Source of the DNA: Pinus tabuliformis
Taxonomy: Eukaryota > Streptophyta > Pinopsida > Pinales > Pinaceae
Assembly (NCBI GenBank): GCA_031772625.1
Contig: CM062817.1
Coordinates: forward strand, 891,794,184 to 891,858,183
Length of the DNA stretch: 64,000 nucleotides
Direction: 5' to 3'
In this document: one piece after another, positions 20,219 through 32,440 of the stretch
How the letters are laid out: the number at the start of each line of letters is the position of its first letter
Numbering within the stretch: position 1 is the stretch's first letter
Position numbers and translations under genes: made by a program
Notes under the pieces: generated by a model
What the model was told of the DNA's origin: nothing
Seen by the model: only the letters and a program-made list of their open reading frames with translations
Database searches by the model: none

Positions 20219-23200
20219 CCCCTAGGGCATTTCTCGACGAGGACGAGGTGGTTGTACTAAAATTTGTTGTTCAAAAACATGGAACGATTAATATTGAGGG
20301 TCAAGCTAATGATCCTATGGAAGAAGGTAATGATGTTGATAACATAGTTGAAGAAGATGTGATAGATAGATTGATCTAGGATAGATTTAATAATGTTGGA
20401 ATAGATGATGATGGAAACCAGTATGATGATCGTTATTTTGATATACCTGTACTTGAGAGGGAAATTAAACCTCTTTATGAAGGCTCAAAAACATATATTC
20501 TCTCTACTATATTGCTGCTAGTCAACTTAAAGGTGGTGAATGGTTTTTCAAATACATGCGTGACACAACTCCTAAGGTATGTAATATATTTTGTGACATT
20601 TAGAACTATATACATGATAAAGAAATTATTTGTTTCGTTTATTTTTAATGTTAGTACGTTGATCATCGTTTAATTAATTTGTAACATTTGGATGAAATAT
20701 GTACGATTAATATTGTTTAGTACATTAAACAATCCTATTTTTTTTTATGTTGTAGATCATTAGGTGAATTTTTGTTACCACCATCAAATGTGTTACCTCG
20801 CACACACTGAGATTTACATGCCATTCTGAAAGATATTGAAATGGAGTATCAAGTTATTCATGCATGTCCTAAATATTATATTCTTTATTGTAATGAACAT
20901 GTGTTGAAATACAAATGCCCAAAATGTGATGAGAGTAGATATCAAACCGATAAAGTAACAAAAAAGGTGCCTCACAAGTTTCTTCATTATATTCCCATAA
21001 TTCCACGTTTGTGAAAATTGTTCAATTGAAAAAGCATAACACAACTTATGGATTACCATGAACCGAATAGAAGTGAATATGGTGTTCTTCGAATGCCTGC
21101 AGATGGATTTGCATTGGCTAGAGTTTAAAAGAATTCTCTTAAGATTTTATTAGAAGATGACTGTGTCAATCCATTTGGAGAGCTCATACCTACTTACTTG
21201 GTGTGGCTCGTTTTTGTTATCAACAATAACATTCCTCCATGGAAGTCAATAAAGAGGGAGAACATAATGTTGAAAATGAGTGTTCCAGGTATTAGTTTGT
21301 TTAGAATATTTTTTTAACACACGAACATCTCATTTGTCTTGTTTGTTTCATAACTATGTCTTATATTTTTTTGTTTACTCATAAATGTTCAATTATTCCT
21401 TATAATTATGTCTTCTATTTTTTTGTTTTTTGTTTACTCATATATGTATTAATTATGTATTGTCTGTTCAATCAATTACGTAAGTACGACGTCAAAGATA
21501 TGAATTTTTATACCGAGCCTCTCATCGATGAGTTAGTGGAGTTATGGAATGGTGTCACTATGTATGATATCTCTAAACTAGTAGATGCACAAAGGGGATT
21601 TAAATTCCTTGCAATGCTTGTATGGACAATTCACAATGCCTTAGGGTTGACACATTTATGTGGTAAGTTATAACATTACCATGCACTTTAATAGTGTTTA
21701 ATTTTATGAAGTTCATTTCATGTATGTTTTTAAAATAGTTTTACCTTCATTGTACATACTTTAAATAATTGATATAAAAATTATTCCATCTCTTTAGGTC
21801 TTCAAACAAAGGGTAAATTTTCTTGTCCAGTTTTTGGTCCTAAGATGAAATATTATCATTCAAGAAGCTTAAGAAAGGAGGTGTTTTATGAGTATAAGCA
21901 CTTCCTTTCCAAGAACCATAGGAACTGAAGTACTGAAAAAATCTTTTCAATGGGAAAGAAGATACTAGATTAAGACCACGGAGAATGACACCTCGAGCAT
22001 GGAAGTTGTAATATAATAGAGTCTCTCAAGGTATGGATTGAATTTTCTATGTATCAATATACATGATATATTTGGTTTATTTTATATGTTTATGGAATTT
22101 TCTTCATTGTACTAATTGACATATTATATTTTTGTTATAATATTTTTAATTATGATTCACATTGTAGGTCGTTAAGGCATTAATAACATGGCACTTCCAC
22201 GCGGAATGAAAATTTATCCCGAGTAATTCAATAGACTCCCCTACTATGAGCATAAAGAAATTATTAATTTGTTTGATACAATGCACATTAAGAAGAATGT
22301 AATAGAGACCTTATGGCGAATCTTAGATGGAAGGAGAGATAAAGAAAAAATTGTCAAGATTTGTAATAACATTAAGGAGGCCAACCATGCATTGCAAAAT
22401 GAAATTCACTCAATTAGCAATGGAGATGACCAAAAAATAAGCACCCTTCCTTGGTTATTGACATAGTGGAAAAGAAAGGATGTTAAAGAGGTTATTGAAA
22501 AAATTAAATTTCCAACTAGATTTTCTTCAAACATAAAGAGTATCCTAACAAACAAAGGTGAATTAGGTGGGGTAAAAACTCATGATTAGCATATGTTCAC
22601 TAAGGTAATTATTTTGGTGTATATATATTTTATACATCGCTGAAACATCTTGTTAATTAGTGTTTTTCTTTTCTACTAATTTGGGAAATTATAATGATCG
22701 ATCATTATTTTTGTTACAATAGGTTCTACCTCTATCTCTCCCAAAAAAATTTGACAACAATGTCAAACAAGTTATATATGACCTTGGAAAATACATGAGG
22801 TAAATGGAGATTTATTTGCAAAGTGTAATTTGTTCAATAAGTTGTTGTGTCACACATTTTTGACTGCATGTGTTTTAATTGTCATCATGTACTATATACT
22901 TTTTTGGTTGAAACCTATGATTTGCTTGCTTCATTTGTAGATGGTTGTCATCTAAGGAAACCGATAAAGAAGATATAAAGTATTGGAGGAAACAAATTCC
23001 TCGTATAATGTGTGAAATGAAAAAGTATCTACCTTCAACATTTTTCAATGCACAAGAACATTACCTCATACACTAAGTTGAGGAGATTTAAAACTGTAGA
23101 CCTATACACACAAGATCAATGTGGATGGTTGAGAGGAACTTGAAATCACTAAAGGCTTTTCTCAGACAAAGAGAACGTCTTCAGGGTTCTATGGTATAGG

Positions 23201-23572
23201 GATATATGGTATATCAAACCATGGTTTATAGTCGTCAAATAGGAAAAGGTATTAATGTATTGGATCAAATTTGGGATATCAAATCCATGGACAAATTTGA
23301 AGGGGAGCACCTATTGGGGAAAGGTATAATGATAAAAGTGAGATGTAAGTAGATACTGGAGATTTATAGAACATTTGAATTTTTTTGTTTTTATGTATAT
23401 TGTACTTAGTTAGTTTTTAGTCTTCCTGCATAATCCATTATTATGAAGGTATAACATGGTAACTAATTATATATATGTGTGTGTGTGTGTGAATTGTTTT
23501 ATTTTAATACAATTCGTCGAGAGTGGGATGAAATATATACATTGCTAACAATCTTGATTGGATGAAGGTATG
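20219..23572 (+). pseudogene. CACTA transposase (TNP2 / Transposase_21 type), central exons
   Basis: Exon-like blocks match the TNP2 family in order: LYEGSKTYILST..LLLVNLKVVNGFSN (~20474-20576), HACPKYYILYCNEH..YKCPKCDESRYQ and DDCVNPFGELIPTYLVW..NIPPWKSIK (20756-21289), FYTEPLIDELVELWNGV..VWTIHNALG (21470-21661), GKFSCPVFGP (21797-22030), YEHKEIINLFDTMHIKKNVIETLW (22220-22466) and PTRFSSN..LPLSLPKKFDNNVKQVIYDL..ERNLKSLKAFLRQRERL (22500-23350). Introns show GT and AG ends, e.g. GTATGTAATA at 20577, TGTTGTAG before 20756, GTAAGTT at 21661 and CTCTTTAG before 21797. Stops in several exons mark it as dead. The protein would cut and move CACTA ends. Confidence 0.8.
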
Positions 23573-23577
23573 GATTG
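23573..23577. repeat. E4 target-site duplication, left copy
   Basis: GATTG, identical to 29521-29525. Confidence 0.9.
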
Positions 23578-23909
23578 CATTATGAAACCAGCTCACAAAA
23601 AGATAGAAAAGATAGATGAACGCCTTAGAAATAAGCCTCTTCGAGGGGGCAACCTCCTTTACATTACACAAATGAACAATTCTTGGATGATACAAATGAC
23701 TAAACCTCCCTTCTATATATAGGAGTCTAAGGGGTCACAATATAATCAAGTCGACATAATAGTAATAACATAAGGGCACAAAAATAACAATAATGGGTTT
23801 CTTTGGGGCATACTAATAACACTATGGGACAATAGGGGCACAATAATAACAATAAGGGATACAATGACAATAGTAATGGGGGAGTCACTAGTATTATAGG
23901 GGCCTAACA
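23578..23909 (-). repeat. E4 3' LTR
   Basis: On the element strand it begins TGTTAGGCCCC. It shares ATGAAACCAGCTCACAAAAA, GATAGATGAACGCCTTA and TATATATAGGAGTCTAAGGG with the other LTR. Confidence 0.93.
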
Positions 23910-23925
23910 TGCCCCTCTCCTTCCA
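23910..23925 (-). other. E4 polypurine tract
   Basis: The minus strand reads GGAAGGAGAGGGGCA directly before the 3' LTR. Confidence 0.8.
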
Positions 23926-23965
23926 AAAAGAGTTGTCCTCAACGCTTGAGTAGTTTTGGATGCTT

Positions 23966-24200
23966 CTATATAAAATTCTCATCCTCCCATGTGGAATCTT
24001 CAGTGGATAAGTTCTTCCACTTGATGAGATACTCCGAAATTGATGAATTTCGTAGTTGTCGAGTTCTTGTTTCTGTGACTATTTCCAGTTCCAATGATTT
24101 TTCCTTCCTCGTCAAGTTCTGGAAATATTGTTTGAACTGGGAGCTTGTCACCTATAACCTTCTTTAAACATGAAACATGGAAAACTGGGTGCACTCAGGA
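23966..24200 (-). pseudogene. E4 integrase C-terminal chromodomain
   Basis: The frame at 23966-24151 ends with ETRTRQLRNSSISEYLIKWK then NLSTEDSTWEDENFI, a chromodomain. In chromoviruses it reads histone marks and directs integration into heterochromatin. The preceding HPVFHVSCLKKVIGD (24150-24194) is the linker seen in E6 too. It lies in a different frame from the integrase core, so at least one frameshift separates them. Confidence 0.8.
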
Positions 24201-24616
24201 AGCTCCAATTTGTATGCCATAGTACCAATATTTTGCAACACCTTGTACGGACCATAATACTTTGGTGATAATTTATTATCCTTCTTAGCTTGCTTGAGGG
24301 AAATTTGTTTATATGGTTGTAGACGTAGGAATACCCAGTCACCTACATCAAAGCTTCTTTTGCTGCGATGTTGATTTGCTTATTGTTTCATTCTATTTTG
24401 CGCCAACGTGAGGTTATCCTTTAAGAGTTGGAGAACTTGTTGTTGATGCTCGATGTGATGTTCCACTGCTTGAACCTTAGAATTTTCTCTTAAATATGAT
24501 GTGATGGATGGTGGATGATATCCATAAAGTGCCATAAATGGGGTCATTTTTGTTGCAGTATGGAAGGAAGTGTTATACCACCATTCAGCTAGAGGCAACC
24601 ATTTGACCCATTGTGT
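24201..24616 (-). pseudogene. E4 integrase GPY-like region
   Basis: Fragments include PLAEWWYNTSFHTATKMTPF (24540-24598), the end of the integrase core, and on the minus strand LPPKYYGPYKVLQNIG-like sequence near 24230-24290 with breaks. Several frame changes occur here. Confidence 0.7.
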
Positions 24617-25705
24617 CTATTTATCAGATACAAAGCAATAAAGATATCCTTCCAAACATTTGTTTACTATCTCGGTTTTCCCATCAGATTGAGGATGATA
24701 AGATGAACTATGAGATAACTGAGTATCGAGACAAGAAAATAATTCTGTCCAAAAATTTCCAGTGAAAATGGGATCTCTGTCGCTTACAATAATCTTTGGG
24801 TTTCCATGTAGCTTTTGAATTGTTTCCATAAATGCAATAGCAACTGTACTGGCTTTAAATGGATGTGATAATGCACAAAAGTGTGCATACTTGGTAAGTC
24901 TGTCAACTACCACCATGATGACACTCTTTCCTTCAGACTTGGGTAAACCTGTGATAAAATCCATTGAAACCTCCTCCCAATGTTGGCTTGGAATGGATAA
25001 AGGTTGTAATAGACCTGGGGTCTTAATTGTTTCAACTTTATTTTGTTGGCAAACCAAACATTCCGCCACAAACTTTTGAATATCCGATTTAAGGCCATCC
25101 CAAAAAAATTCCTTCTTAACCCTGTGGTAAGTTTTTAAAAATCCTGAGTGCCCTCCTAAGGGAGAAGTGTGCAATTCCATAAGAATCTTTTGTTTGAGTT
25201 GGGAATTATTACATAGGTATAAGTGATCTTTGTACCATAACGAATCATTTTTCCAGCTAAATGTATCATATGTACTGGGATCTTGTTGTATCTTTCGAAT
25301 GAGTGCCCATGCTTCTTTTTCATTCTTCCATTCCTCCCTTGATTCGTTTATCCAATCCAGTTGGATAATAGAAATGGCGCACATCAATGCTTCCACATCC
25401 TCATCCTTTATTGAGAGTGCATCTACCACAACGTTTTGCTTCCCTTTTTTGTAGATGATTTCAAAGTCATAATCCAACATCTTTGTGACCCATTTTTGTT
25501 GCTCTTCGGAGGATAATCTTTGTTCTAAAAAGTATTTAAGATTATCGTGATTCGTTTTTACCTTGAAGTGTCTTCCCATTAGGTAGGATCGCCATTTCTT
25601 AAGTGCATGTAGTATTGCCAACATTTCCTTCTCATAAATATCTTTTTGTAAATACTTTCCTTTGATTGGATGACTTTCAAAAGCAATGGGTCTTTCATCT
25701 TGCAT
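24617..25705 (-). pseudogene. E4 RNase H (C-terminal part) and integrase
   Basis: This is a 362-codon open frame. RNase H keeps the Glu (YEKEMLAILHALKKW) but has Asn for the third Asp (VKTNHDNLKYFLEQ). The integrase has its zinc-binding HHCC (HTSPLGGHSGFLKTYH, then CLVCQQNK) and a complete catalytic triad: the Asp of MDFITGLPKS, the Asp of IVSDRDPIFTGNFW and the Glu of GKTEIVNKCLEGYL. The enzyme would join cDNA to the genome. A frame change at 25705 separates it from the first part of RNase H. Confidence 0.9.
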
Positions 25706-26406
25706 TAAAAAGCACCAATTCCATTTCTTGAAGCATCACATTCCACATTAAAGGTTTTTGTGAAGTTCGACGTAGCTAAGACCGGTGCTTGGCACATTGC
25801 CTCTTTAAGATGTTCAAAGGCCTTTGTTGCTTCTGGAGTCCATGAAAATGCACCTTTCTTCAATAATGTTGTTAGAGGTGCTGCTATTCTCCCATAATTC
25901 TTAACAAACTTGCGATAATACCTTGTCAACCTGAGAAATCCTCGCAGATGCTTTATGGATGTGGGGATTTTCCATTCGTTAATGGATTTAATTTTTCTAG
26001 GGTCTACCTTAACACCTTCATGAGATACAATATGACCTAGATATTCCACCTCTTATACTCCAAAGAAACATTAGGATATTTTTGCATATAAATGTTTCTC
26101 CTCCAATAGTTTGAGCACCCTGTCAACATGTTCAACATGATCCTTCCAAGACTTGCTGTAGATTAGTATATCATCAAAAAATACTAACACAAATTTTCTA
26201 AGGAAGGGTTTGAAAATGGAATTCATCAAACCTTGAAATGTAGAAGGTGTATTGGTAAGGCCAAAAGGCATGACCAAAAATTCATATTGACCATCATGAG
26301 TTCTAAATGCTATTTTCGAAATGTCTTCAGTCTTCATTCTGATTTGATGATATCCTGAATGAAGATCCAACTTGGTGAAGTAAATTGATCCATGTAATTC
26401 ATCCAA
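25706..26406 (-). pseudogene. E4 RT C-terminal part and RNase H start
   Basis: The frame at 26071-26406 covers RT palm and fingers: [40 protein letters not shown] and the catalytic box [16 protein letters not shown], with both Asp kept. The frame at 25705-26049 continues with MEYLGHIVSHEGVKVDPRKI and LRGFLRLTRYYRKF, then RNase H FNVECDASRNGIGA with the first Asp kept. The two are separated by a stop and a frame change. Confidence 0.9.
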
Positions 26407-26409
26407 TAA

Positions 26410-28506
26410 TTAATCAATGACAGGAATGAGAAATTTATCTTTAATAGCGAGCTTGTTGAGCTCACTATAATCTGGACACATGCACCATGATCCATCCTTC
26501 TTGTGCACCAATACTACTAGAGTAGAGAAAGAGCTTTGACTAGGTTGAATTATACCAGCCTCTAGCATTTCTGCAACCATACGTTCAATTTCACTCTTTT
26601 GGACATAGGGATATCTGTACGGCCTGATGTTTGGAGGAACACTTCCCGGAATCAAATGAATAGCATGATCATAATCACGAATAGGTGGGAGACCTTTGGG
26701 AGTCTCAAATACCTTGGAATGATTGTCCAAGAATTTTTGGAGATTTGGAGAAATAGATGATTTCGATTTGGGAACCTCTAGTGAACATAATTGTGCAATT
26801 ACACCTCGTTGTTCCTTCTTTAGAAGCTTTGTCATATTGTTAGATCTGATTATCTTTCTTGGTTTCCTTGCAATACCCCTTAATTCAACTTCCTTTCCTT
26901 CAGCACAAAATTTCATGAAGAGTTCTTGAAAATGAAAAGCTATTGTACCCAAGGATTGTAGCCATTGGACTCCTAATACAACATCAGCACCACCCATTGG
27001 AATGGAAAGTGTTGGGCTATTCAATACATATTTTCCCATGGATAGCTTGATATTATGGCACTTTCTAGAGCAATTTATGGTTCCTCCACTTGCAAACATT
27101 ACTTGACACTCTGGTGCTGGATATAGGAAGTAATTCAATTCCTTTGCTATCTTACAATGAATAAAATTATGGGTACTTATTGAATCGATCAACACTATTA
27201 CCTTTTTCTTCTTAATATGTCCTTCTATCTTGATAGTTTGAGGAGTGGTAATTCTAGCCAATGCATTACAAGATATGGCCGGATTCATTTCTTCTTTATC
27301 TAGGGTTTGTTCCTGGAGTATATCCTCTTCTTTTGACATTTCTTGTTCCTTTTCTTCCTCCTCTTCACAATCTATGTAGAATAATTTCTTCTCAGCACAC
27401 TTATGACCTTTAGTGTATTTGTTATCACAACTATAACAAAGCCCTTTTGCTCTTTTTTCTTCTAATTGTTGTGGTGTCAACCTTGTAGGTTGTGGAAGGC
27501 TAGGGGAAACAACACTTCCATCTTTATAATTGTGAGCAGTAGGCTTCCTGGTTGCCATAATTTTGTTTTCCATTTTTCTTGCTAACCTGAATGCCTTCTC
27601 CAATGAATCAGGTTCCCAAAGGTGAACCCCATGTTGGATATTATCCTTTAAAGTCCCTATGAACACATCAATCCTATGCTCCTCTAGAATATCTTTTACC
27701 CTTATGTTTAGTTTTTGGAAGTCCTCAATGTGCTCCATCATTGAACCCTTTTGTTTGAGATTTATCAATTGGCTAAAAAAGATGTTGCTTTTTGTATCCT
27801 CATAATGTGCTATCATTTCTTCCGTAAAAATTTCCAATGTGACAATTTGTTTATGAGAGAAAAGCCATCGATACCATACAAACTGATTTAGTTCCAAATA
27901 TAAAGTTGCAATATGTACCTTTTGTGTGTTTTTCAAGTTATGGAGATCGAAAAATTGCTCCATTTGTAGTATCCATGTTTCGGGATCCTTGCCATCAAAC
28001 TTACTCATATTGATTTTTGGAACATGGTGGGTCTTAAATCCAACATTAGAGTCTATGAAATCATGATTAACATTTCTTTTGTTCTCATCATGAGTTTCCT
28101 TTACTACCCTTTCACCATTAGTGACCATTTCTTGTAGCAACTTATTCAAATTTATCTTCAATTCTTCCATCTTATCATCCATGCCATTCATCTTAGCGTC
28201 CATGCCATTCATCTTAGCTTCCACGTTGTCCATCTTAGCTTCCACACCATCCATCTTAGCTTCTATGCCTTTCTTTAAACCATCCATCTTAGATTCTATG
28301 CCTTTCTCTAAACCATCCATCTTAGCTTCTACGTCTTTCTTTAAACCATCCATCTTATTTTCTGTTACTTTTTGTGTGAGTGAAATTTGTTGCACTTGGT
28401 CTCATAATTTTGATATATCATGTTGCATTTCTTCCTCTTCTTCATGAGTCATGCTAGAGCTTTCAGGTTGCTTACTAGGTGTTTCCATTTTCTTTCTTCG
28501 AGGCAT
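26410..28506 (-). pseudogene. E4 gag-protease-RT (N-terminal) polyprotein
   Basis: The native start is probably the ATG at 28504-28506 (MPRRKKMETPSK); a TGA at 28402-28404 splits off the first 34 codons. The next part is a coiled coil made of 11-residue (KMDGLKKGIEA) and 7-residue (VEAKMDN) repeats. Then come retrotransposon Gag (FDGKDPETWILQMEQFFDLH, 28000-27550), a zinc-knuckle variant CYSCDNKYTKGHKC near 27420, protease and the RT start (VPPNIRPYRYPYVQKSEIER). The protease site reads LIDSISTHNFIH; Ile stands where Gly is expected, which should kill it. Upstream lies the leader shared with 11185-11745. Confidence 0.9.
28130..28375 (-). repeat. Minisatellite in E4 gag encoding a coiled coil
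   Basis: 33-bp units (CCATCCATCTTAG.TTCTA.. on the plus strand) and 21-bp units (CCATTCATCTTAGCGTCCATG) repeat in frame. The encoded motif has charged and hydrophobic residues in 11- and 7-residue spacing, consistent with a long helix. Confidence 0.85.
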
Positions 28507-29172
28507 CAATTACTGATAATAATTCTTCACTATGCCCTTCGAATTCCTTCAAACTAATTTTTCAAACCAAGCTTATGCAAAAATTAAAAAAAAACTACAC
28601 ACCTTTTTTCACTTTGTAGGAGCTCGATATTGAATCTGATGTATCTCTGTAATTTTGGATCTCCTAGGTTTGAAATTGCTTCCTATGGTAACCCTCTGAG
28701 TAATCTTTCTAACCCCACAAGTCTAATCAATATTAGATTCTCCAATGAAGAGTTATGCCAAATCTCCCACGATGATCTGAGTATAGACTGGTTCGGTAGA
28801 GCGAAATTTTACGACACGCCACGGGTCATTGTTTCAACTTTAGGTTCTGAAAATTATACACAAAAAAACTAAAGTCTGTCCTCTTTCTATAACATCTTAC
28901 GAAATTTCAATCTGATGCTTAGAGCGAACATTATGACGATTTTCCCAAGGTGACCTGTTTGGAATGTAATTTGGGGGTTTGCAAACAACCCTAATTTCCT
29001 AAGATTATATCTCCAAAAATATATTGAGACAGGATCTAAGATTCAGACTGGAGGTTCAACACGATTTTGTCTCAAATGGGTTTTTTTTTTAGCTTCTGAA
29101 ATGTCGCAGAAAAAAATTTATAGTGCAAATTCCACAATGACTTGTTTGGAGCAGCGAAACCCTAGAATCCAA
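28507..29172 (-). other. E4 5' leader
   Basis: Untranslated leader between the primer-binding site and gag. It is homologous to the orphan copy at 11185-11745. Confidence 0.8.
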
Positions 29173-29185
29173 AGCTCTGATACCA
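29173..29185 (-). other. E4 primer-binding site (tRNA-iMet)
   Basis: The minus strand reads TGGTATCAGAGCT, an exact match to the initiator tRNA-Met complement, 2 bp inside the LTR. Confidence 0.92.
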
Positions 29186-29187
29186 AA

Positions 29188-29520
29188 TGTTATGAAACCA
29201 GCTCACAAAAATATAGAAAAGATAGATGAACGCCTTATAAATAAGCCTCTTTGATGGGGAAACCTCCTTTACATTACACAAATGAACAATTCTTGGATGA
29301 TACAAATGAATAAACCTCCCTTCTATATATAGGAGTCTAAGGGGTCACAATATAATCAAGCCGACATAACAATAATAACATAAGGGCACAAAAATAACAA
29401 TAGTGGGTTTCTTTGGGGCATACTAATAACAATATGGGGACAATAGGGGCACAATAATAACAATAAGGGATACAATGACAATAGTAATGGGGGAGTCACT
29501 AGTATTATAGGGGCCTAACA
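29188..29520 (-). repeat. E4 5' LTR
   Basis: On the minus strand it runs from TGTTAGGCCCC to TTCATAACA. About ten differences by eye from the 3' copy. Confidence 0.93.
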
Positions 29521-30174
29521 GATTGAATGATACAAAAACCTAATAATGGAAGGTTATCATGGTATGGTGTGTCTACATTGGTCAAAGAAGCTCAACGCAG
29601 TGGATATACCAATCTTACATAGAGGAAAATTGATTTAGCATATGGTTTAAAATATTATCAGGCAAGCATATTCACCCATGCTAAGTTTTTTTACAATTAT
29701 ATTGATGCATATGGCGTGTTTTTTTCTTAATTTGAAAAATTTTCAAGTATACATATGCTTATCAATTGGCAATGCATTTTTTTATTTGTTTTCTGTATTG
29801 TAGTTGAAACATCACAAAAAAATGTGGTGTGATGGCTACAAATTTCGAATCAAAAGGTTGGATGAAAAGATGAAAACTTCTGATAGTGGGATAACTACAA
29901 TATTTCAGGTTATCAATGTTTATTGTAGAGGTGATAAACATCTAAAAGTTTTTGACAATCGATACTATAGGTATCTAAATGATATACTTGAGTGTCACTT
30001 TGAAGCCTTCAAAATAGTTATGTTCGATGTCAAATGGTTTAGGGTACAAATCCATGAATGTGACCCTGATAGAACCATTATTGAGCATGAAAATAGATTT
30101 ACCATGGTTGATACAAGGAATATTTAGCTAGGATCTGAGCCCTATGTTCTTCGAAGACAATGTGAACAAGTATT
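29521..30174 (+). pseudogene. CACTA transposase, DUF4216 region
   Basis: After E4 the transposase gene resumes: LNDTKT-like sequence at 29524, then a degraded exon to ~29660, an intron-like stretch, and the open frame 29804-30127. The last contains WCDGYKFRIKRLDEKMKTSD, YRYLNDILECHFEAFKIVMF and DVKWFRVQIHE, the DUF4216 pattern that follows Transposase_21 in plant CACTA proteins. The frame ends in a stop at 30127, but the coding sense continues (SEPYVLRRQCEQVF) to the E5 junction at 30174 and on after E5. Confidence 0.75.
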
Positions 30175-30791
30175 TGATCCAGGTGGGAATTGGTGGCCAC
30201 CCACCAAGTCCACTTGGACCCCAACCATTGTTTCTTTTAGCTTTTCAGTTTCCTTAATTGTAGCACAATTTACTTTAGCAGTTTTTCGGGTCCTGAACTT
30301 CCAGAGCCATTTTGAGGCGCTAAACGACATTTTTTGGGAAAACTGGGAGCAACATGGGTTCGTGGACCGATGTTTCTCTTCCCAAAGTTGTATTTCTTGG
30401 ATATATCTTTCTAACGAGATATTGTGCGTGTCAAACGGAGATCGTATGCCAAAGTTAGGACCCTAGGAAGTTGATGTACCAATTTACCCAAAAGGGGCCC
30501 ACAATTTGGCGTTTCATCTTCTAGGGTGAGGTTTTTGGATGTTTAGTGTTTTCCATTGTTTTTCAACAATAAATAGGCCTTCGAGCCTCATTGTAACACA
30601 GTTTAGAGGCATGTAGCCGCCATATCTCTTCTCAGAGATAAGCTACCATCGCCCTAGCTAGTTTATTTCCATTTTTGTTTGTAGGCATATTTCAGTATTT
30701 TACAGTAATGAAATAAAGTATTGTTTCTACTGCATCTCTATATGTATGGTTATATCTGTAGTTTGTTGCGTTCCTGTTTAAATCCATATCA
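30175..30791 (+). repeat. E5 5' LTR
   Basis: It starts TGATCCAGGTGG and ends ATATCA. Shared landmarks with the 3' copy are CATTGTTTCTTT, TTTTTTGGGAAAACTGGGAG, ATAAATAGGCCTTCGAGCCT and CATCTCTTCTCAGAGATAAG. Confidence 0.9.
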
Positions 30792-30792
30792 G

Positions 30793-30804
30793 TGGTATCA
30801 GAGC
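30793..30804 (+). other. E5 primer-binding site (tRNA-iMet)
   Basis: TGGTATCAGAGC, an exact match, 1 bp after the 5' LTR. Confidence 0.92.
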
Positions 30805-30832
30805 AGTCTGCTATTTCTCTGTCTTTCTTTGC

Positions 30833-32026
30833 ATGTCCGCATTGAGGTCGAGATATAAGGAGTTAGGGCTTGAACTGGTCAAACTTTTGCAAGACCAACC
30901 TCAAAAATCCCGATGGCCTCCCATGGCAGATGAAAAGAAAGACGAGGGGGTAGGAGATCCTATGAAAATCTTGCTCGAAGAGGCCTTCGAGCGAAAAAGG
31001 AACGCAATGATGGACAACTTTTCCTAGATTCTTCAGCGGCTACCCAGGGGCGACACATTTACTTCCAGCAGCTACTCTGGAAGTGCTACATGCTTTAAGG
31101 TACAAGTTAACTTTGACATTCCCATATTTGAGGGTCAGATAGATGCAGATGCCGTAGATAAATGGTTAAATATGCTAGAAGGGTATTTTTCTATTCATGA
31201 TTTTTCCGGCCAAGAAAAGGTTACGTTTTCTCTTCTCAAAGCTGCCCCCCACGTTAAGGACTAGTGGGAAACCTACTGCGAGCAGAAGGATGAAAGTATG
31301 GCCTCACTGTTTTCAGCCGCACCCACTTGGAATTCATTCCGGACTGCCATCAAGGAGCAGTACTATCATGTCAGAAGCTATGAGGATCAATACATAAAGT
31401 GGACCACGCTGGGTCAGGGAAGGGACCAAGATGTGCTGGAGTTTACCATTATTTTCCATACCCTTCGTACAAAGTTGGGTATCAGGGATTCAGAGCAGCA
31501 TTTGGTACTCAAATACCGTTGTTGCCTGCATGATTACATCCAAGAAGAAATAGAATTCCTGAACATCTCCTTGCAAGGCACGACCTATCGATATGCCATC
31601 AAGATTGAGCAAAAGTTTAGACAAAAGAAGTGAGACTTTGGATCTGCGAATCCAAAGCAAGGGAAAGGTGCCCCCAAACCACATAACAAAGGACAAAGCC
31701 AAGGCGGGGCGGCCCAGGACAACCCGCCAGAGCTGCAAGAAAATAACAGCGCCGTGAAGCCAAAAAAGGACATGGGAAAGTGGTGTGAGTTCTATAAGAT
31801 CTCCACTCACAACACAAGTGAGTGTTGGGCCAAGCAGTCACTGGTGGCCGAGCTAAAGGTTTCAGAATCAGATGCATGTTCCGAATTTGAGTCAGAACCT
31901 GACAAGGGGAATGACAAAGGGAAGCAGATTATCGATGTGGAGCCCAACGCCACCGTTGCCACCATGAAGATCCAGAAGGAGGAACCTGAAGATCCAGAGG
32001 AGGAGGAGCGTCTCTTCCACTCCTAG
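30833..32026 (+). pseudogene. E5 gag pseudogene
   Basis: It begins with ATG at 30833 (MSALRSRYKELGLELVKLLQ). The Gag core is at 31100-31630: FDIPIFEGQIDADAVDKWLN, FSLLKAAPHV, WNSFRTAIKEQYYHVRSYED and LHDYIQEEIEFLNI. A Lys/Gln linker and a knuckle-like GKWCEFYKISTHNTSECWAK follow near 31770-31840, with an irregular second Cys position. Stops at 31025-31027, 31262-31264 and 31631-31633 break it, and a tag codon ends the acidic tail at 32024-32026. Gag packages the element RNA. Confidence 0.85.
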
Positions 32027-32440
32027 ATGTGGGTAAAGGGCTCCTCGCTATAGTTCATTGTCGACAGTGAGAGCCAAAAGAGCCTCATTTGGCAGAGGTC
32101 GTGAAGTGGTTGGGCTTGCTGACCACAACACATCCACAACCGTACACCATTGGGTGGCTTCACCAAGGATGGGATCTTCGCGTGAGCTAGCAGTGTCGCC
32201 TTCCATACAACATCAAGCCCTTCATGGATGAGGTATTGTGTGACATTGCTCCCCTTGATGTTTGTGATGTATTATTAGGAGAACCATACTTGTGGAAGCG
32301 ACATGCGGTGTATGAATCAAGGCCCCATGTTGTTATTGTTACTTTGGGAAATAAGTTGTACAGGATATCGGAGGTCGTGGAGGACTACGAGGACATCTTC
32401 ACCTCCCCCGCAAGGGTTCCTCTACACTGTTAGGTCAAGC
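32027..32440 (+). pseudogene. E5 retropepsin-like protease pseudogene
   Basis: FIVDSES (about 32055-32075) stands where the Asp-Ser-Gly site is expected, with Glu for Gly. TTTHPQPYTIGWLHQG and DEVLCDIAPLDVCDVLLGEP follow. Stops fall before the catalytic segment, in the middle near 32190, and at the end (32431-32433). It parallels the E2 protease. Confidence 0.75.

Larger units (their letters stand above)
23578..29520 (-). mobile_element. E4: Ty3/gypsy chromovirus, nearly full length
   Basis: LTRs of 332-333 bp (23578-23909 and 29188-29520) are ~97% identical by eye. A perfect GATTG duplication, a tRNA-iMet primer site beside the right LTR and a purine tract beside the left LTR define a complete minus-strand element of 5.9 kb inserted in the CACTA transposase gene. 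Gag-protease-RT-RNase H-integrase-chromodomain order identifies a chromovirus. Only a few stops and frameshifts break the frame, so it is a recent but dead copy. The left LTR has lost its terminal TG/CA: its edge is CAT where the other copy has TGT. Confidence 0.95.

Noticed and set aside
20814..21059. Minus-strand 81-codon frame
   Set aside because: It is antisense to the TNP2 exon that encodes HACPKYYILYC and KCPKCDESRYQ on the plus strand.
30793..30804. tRNA-like TGGTATCAGAGC
   Set aside because: It is only the 12-base primer-binding site; there is no cloverleaf around it, so it is not a tRNA gene. The same applies to the other primer sites.
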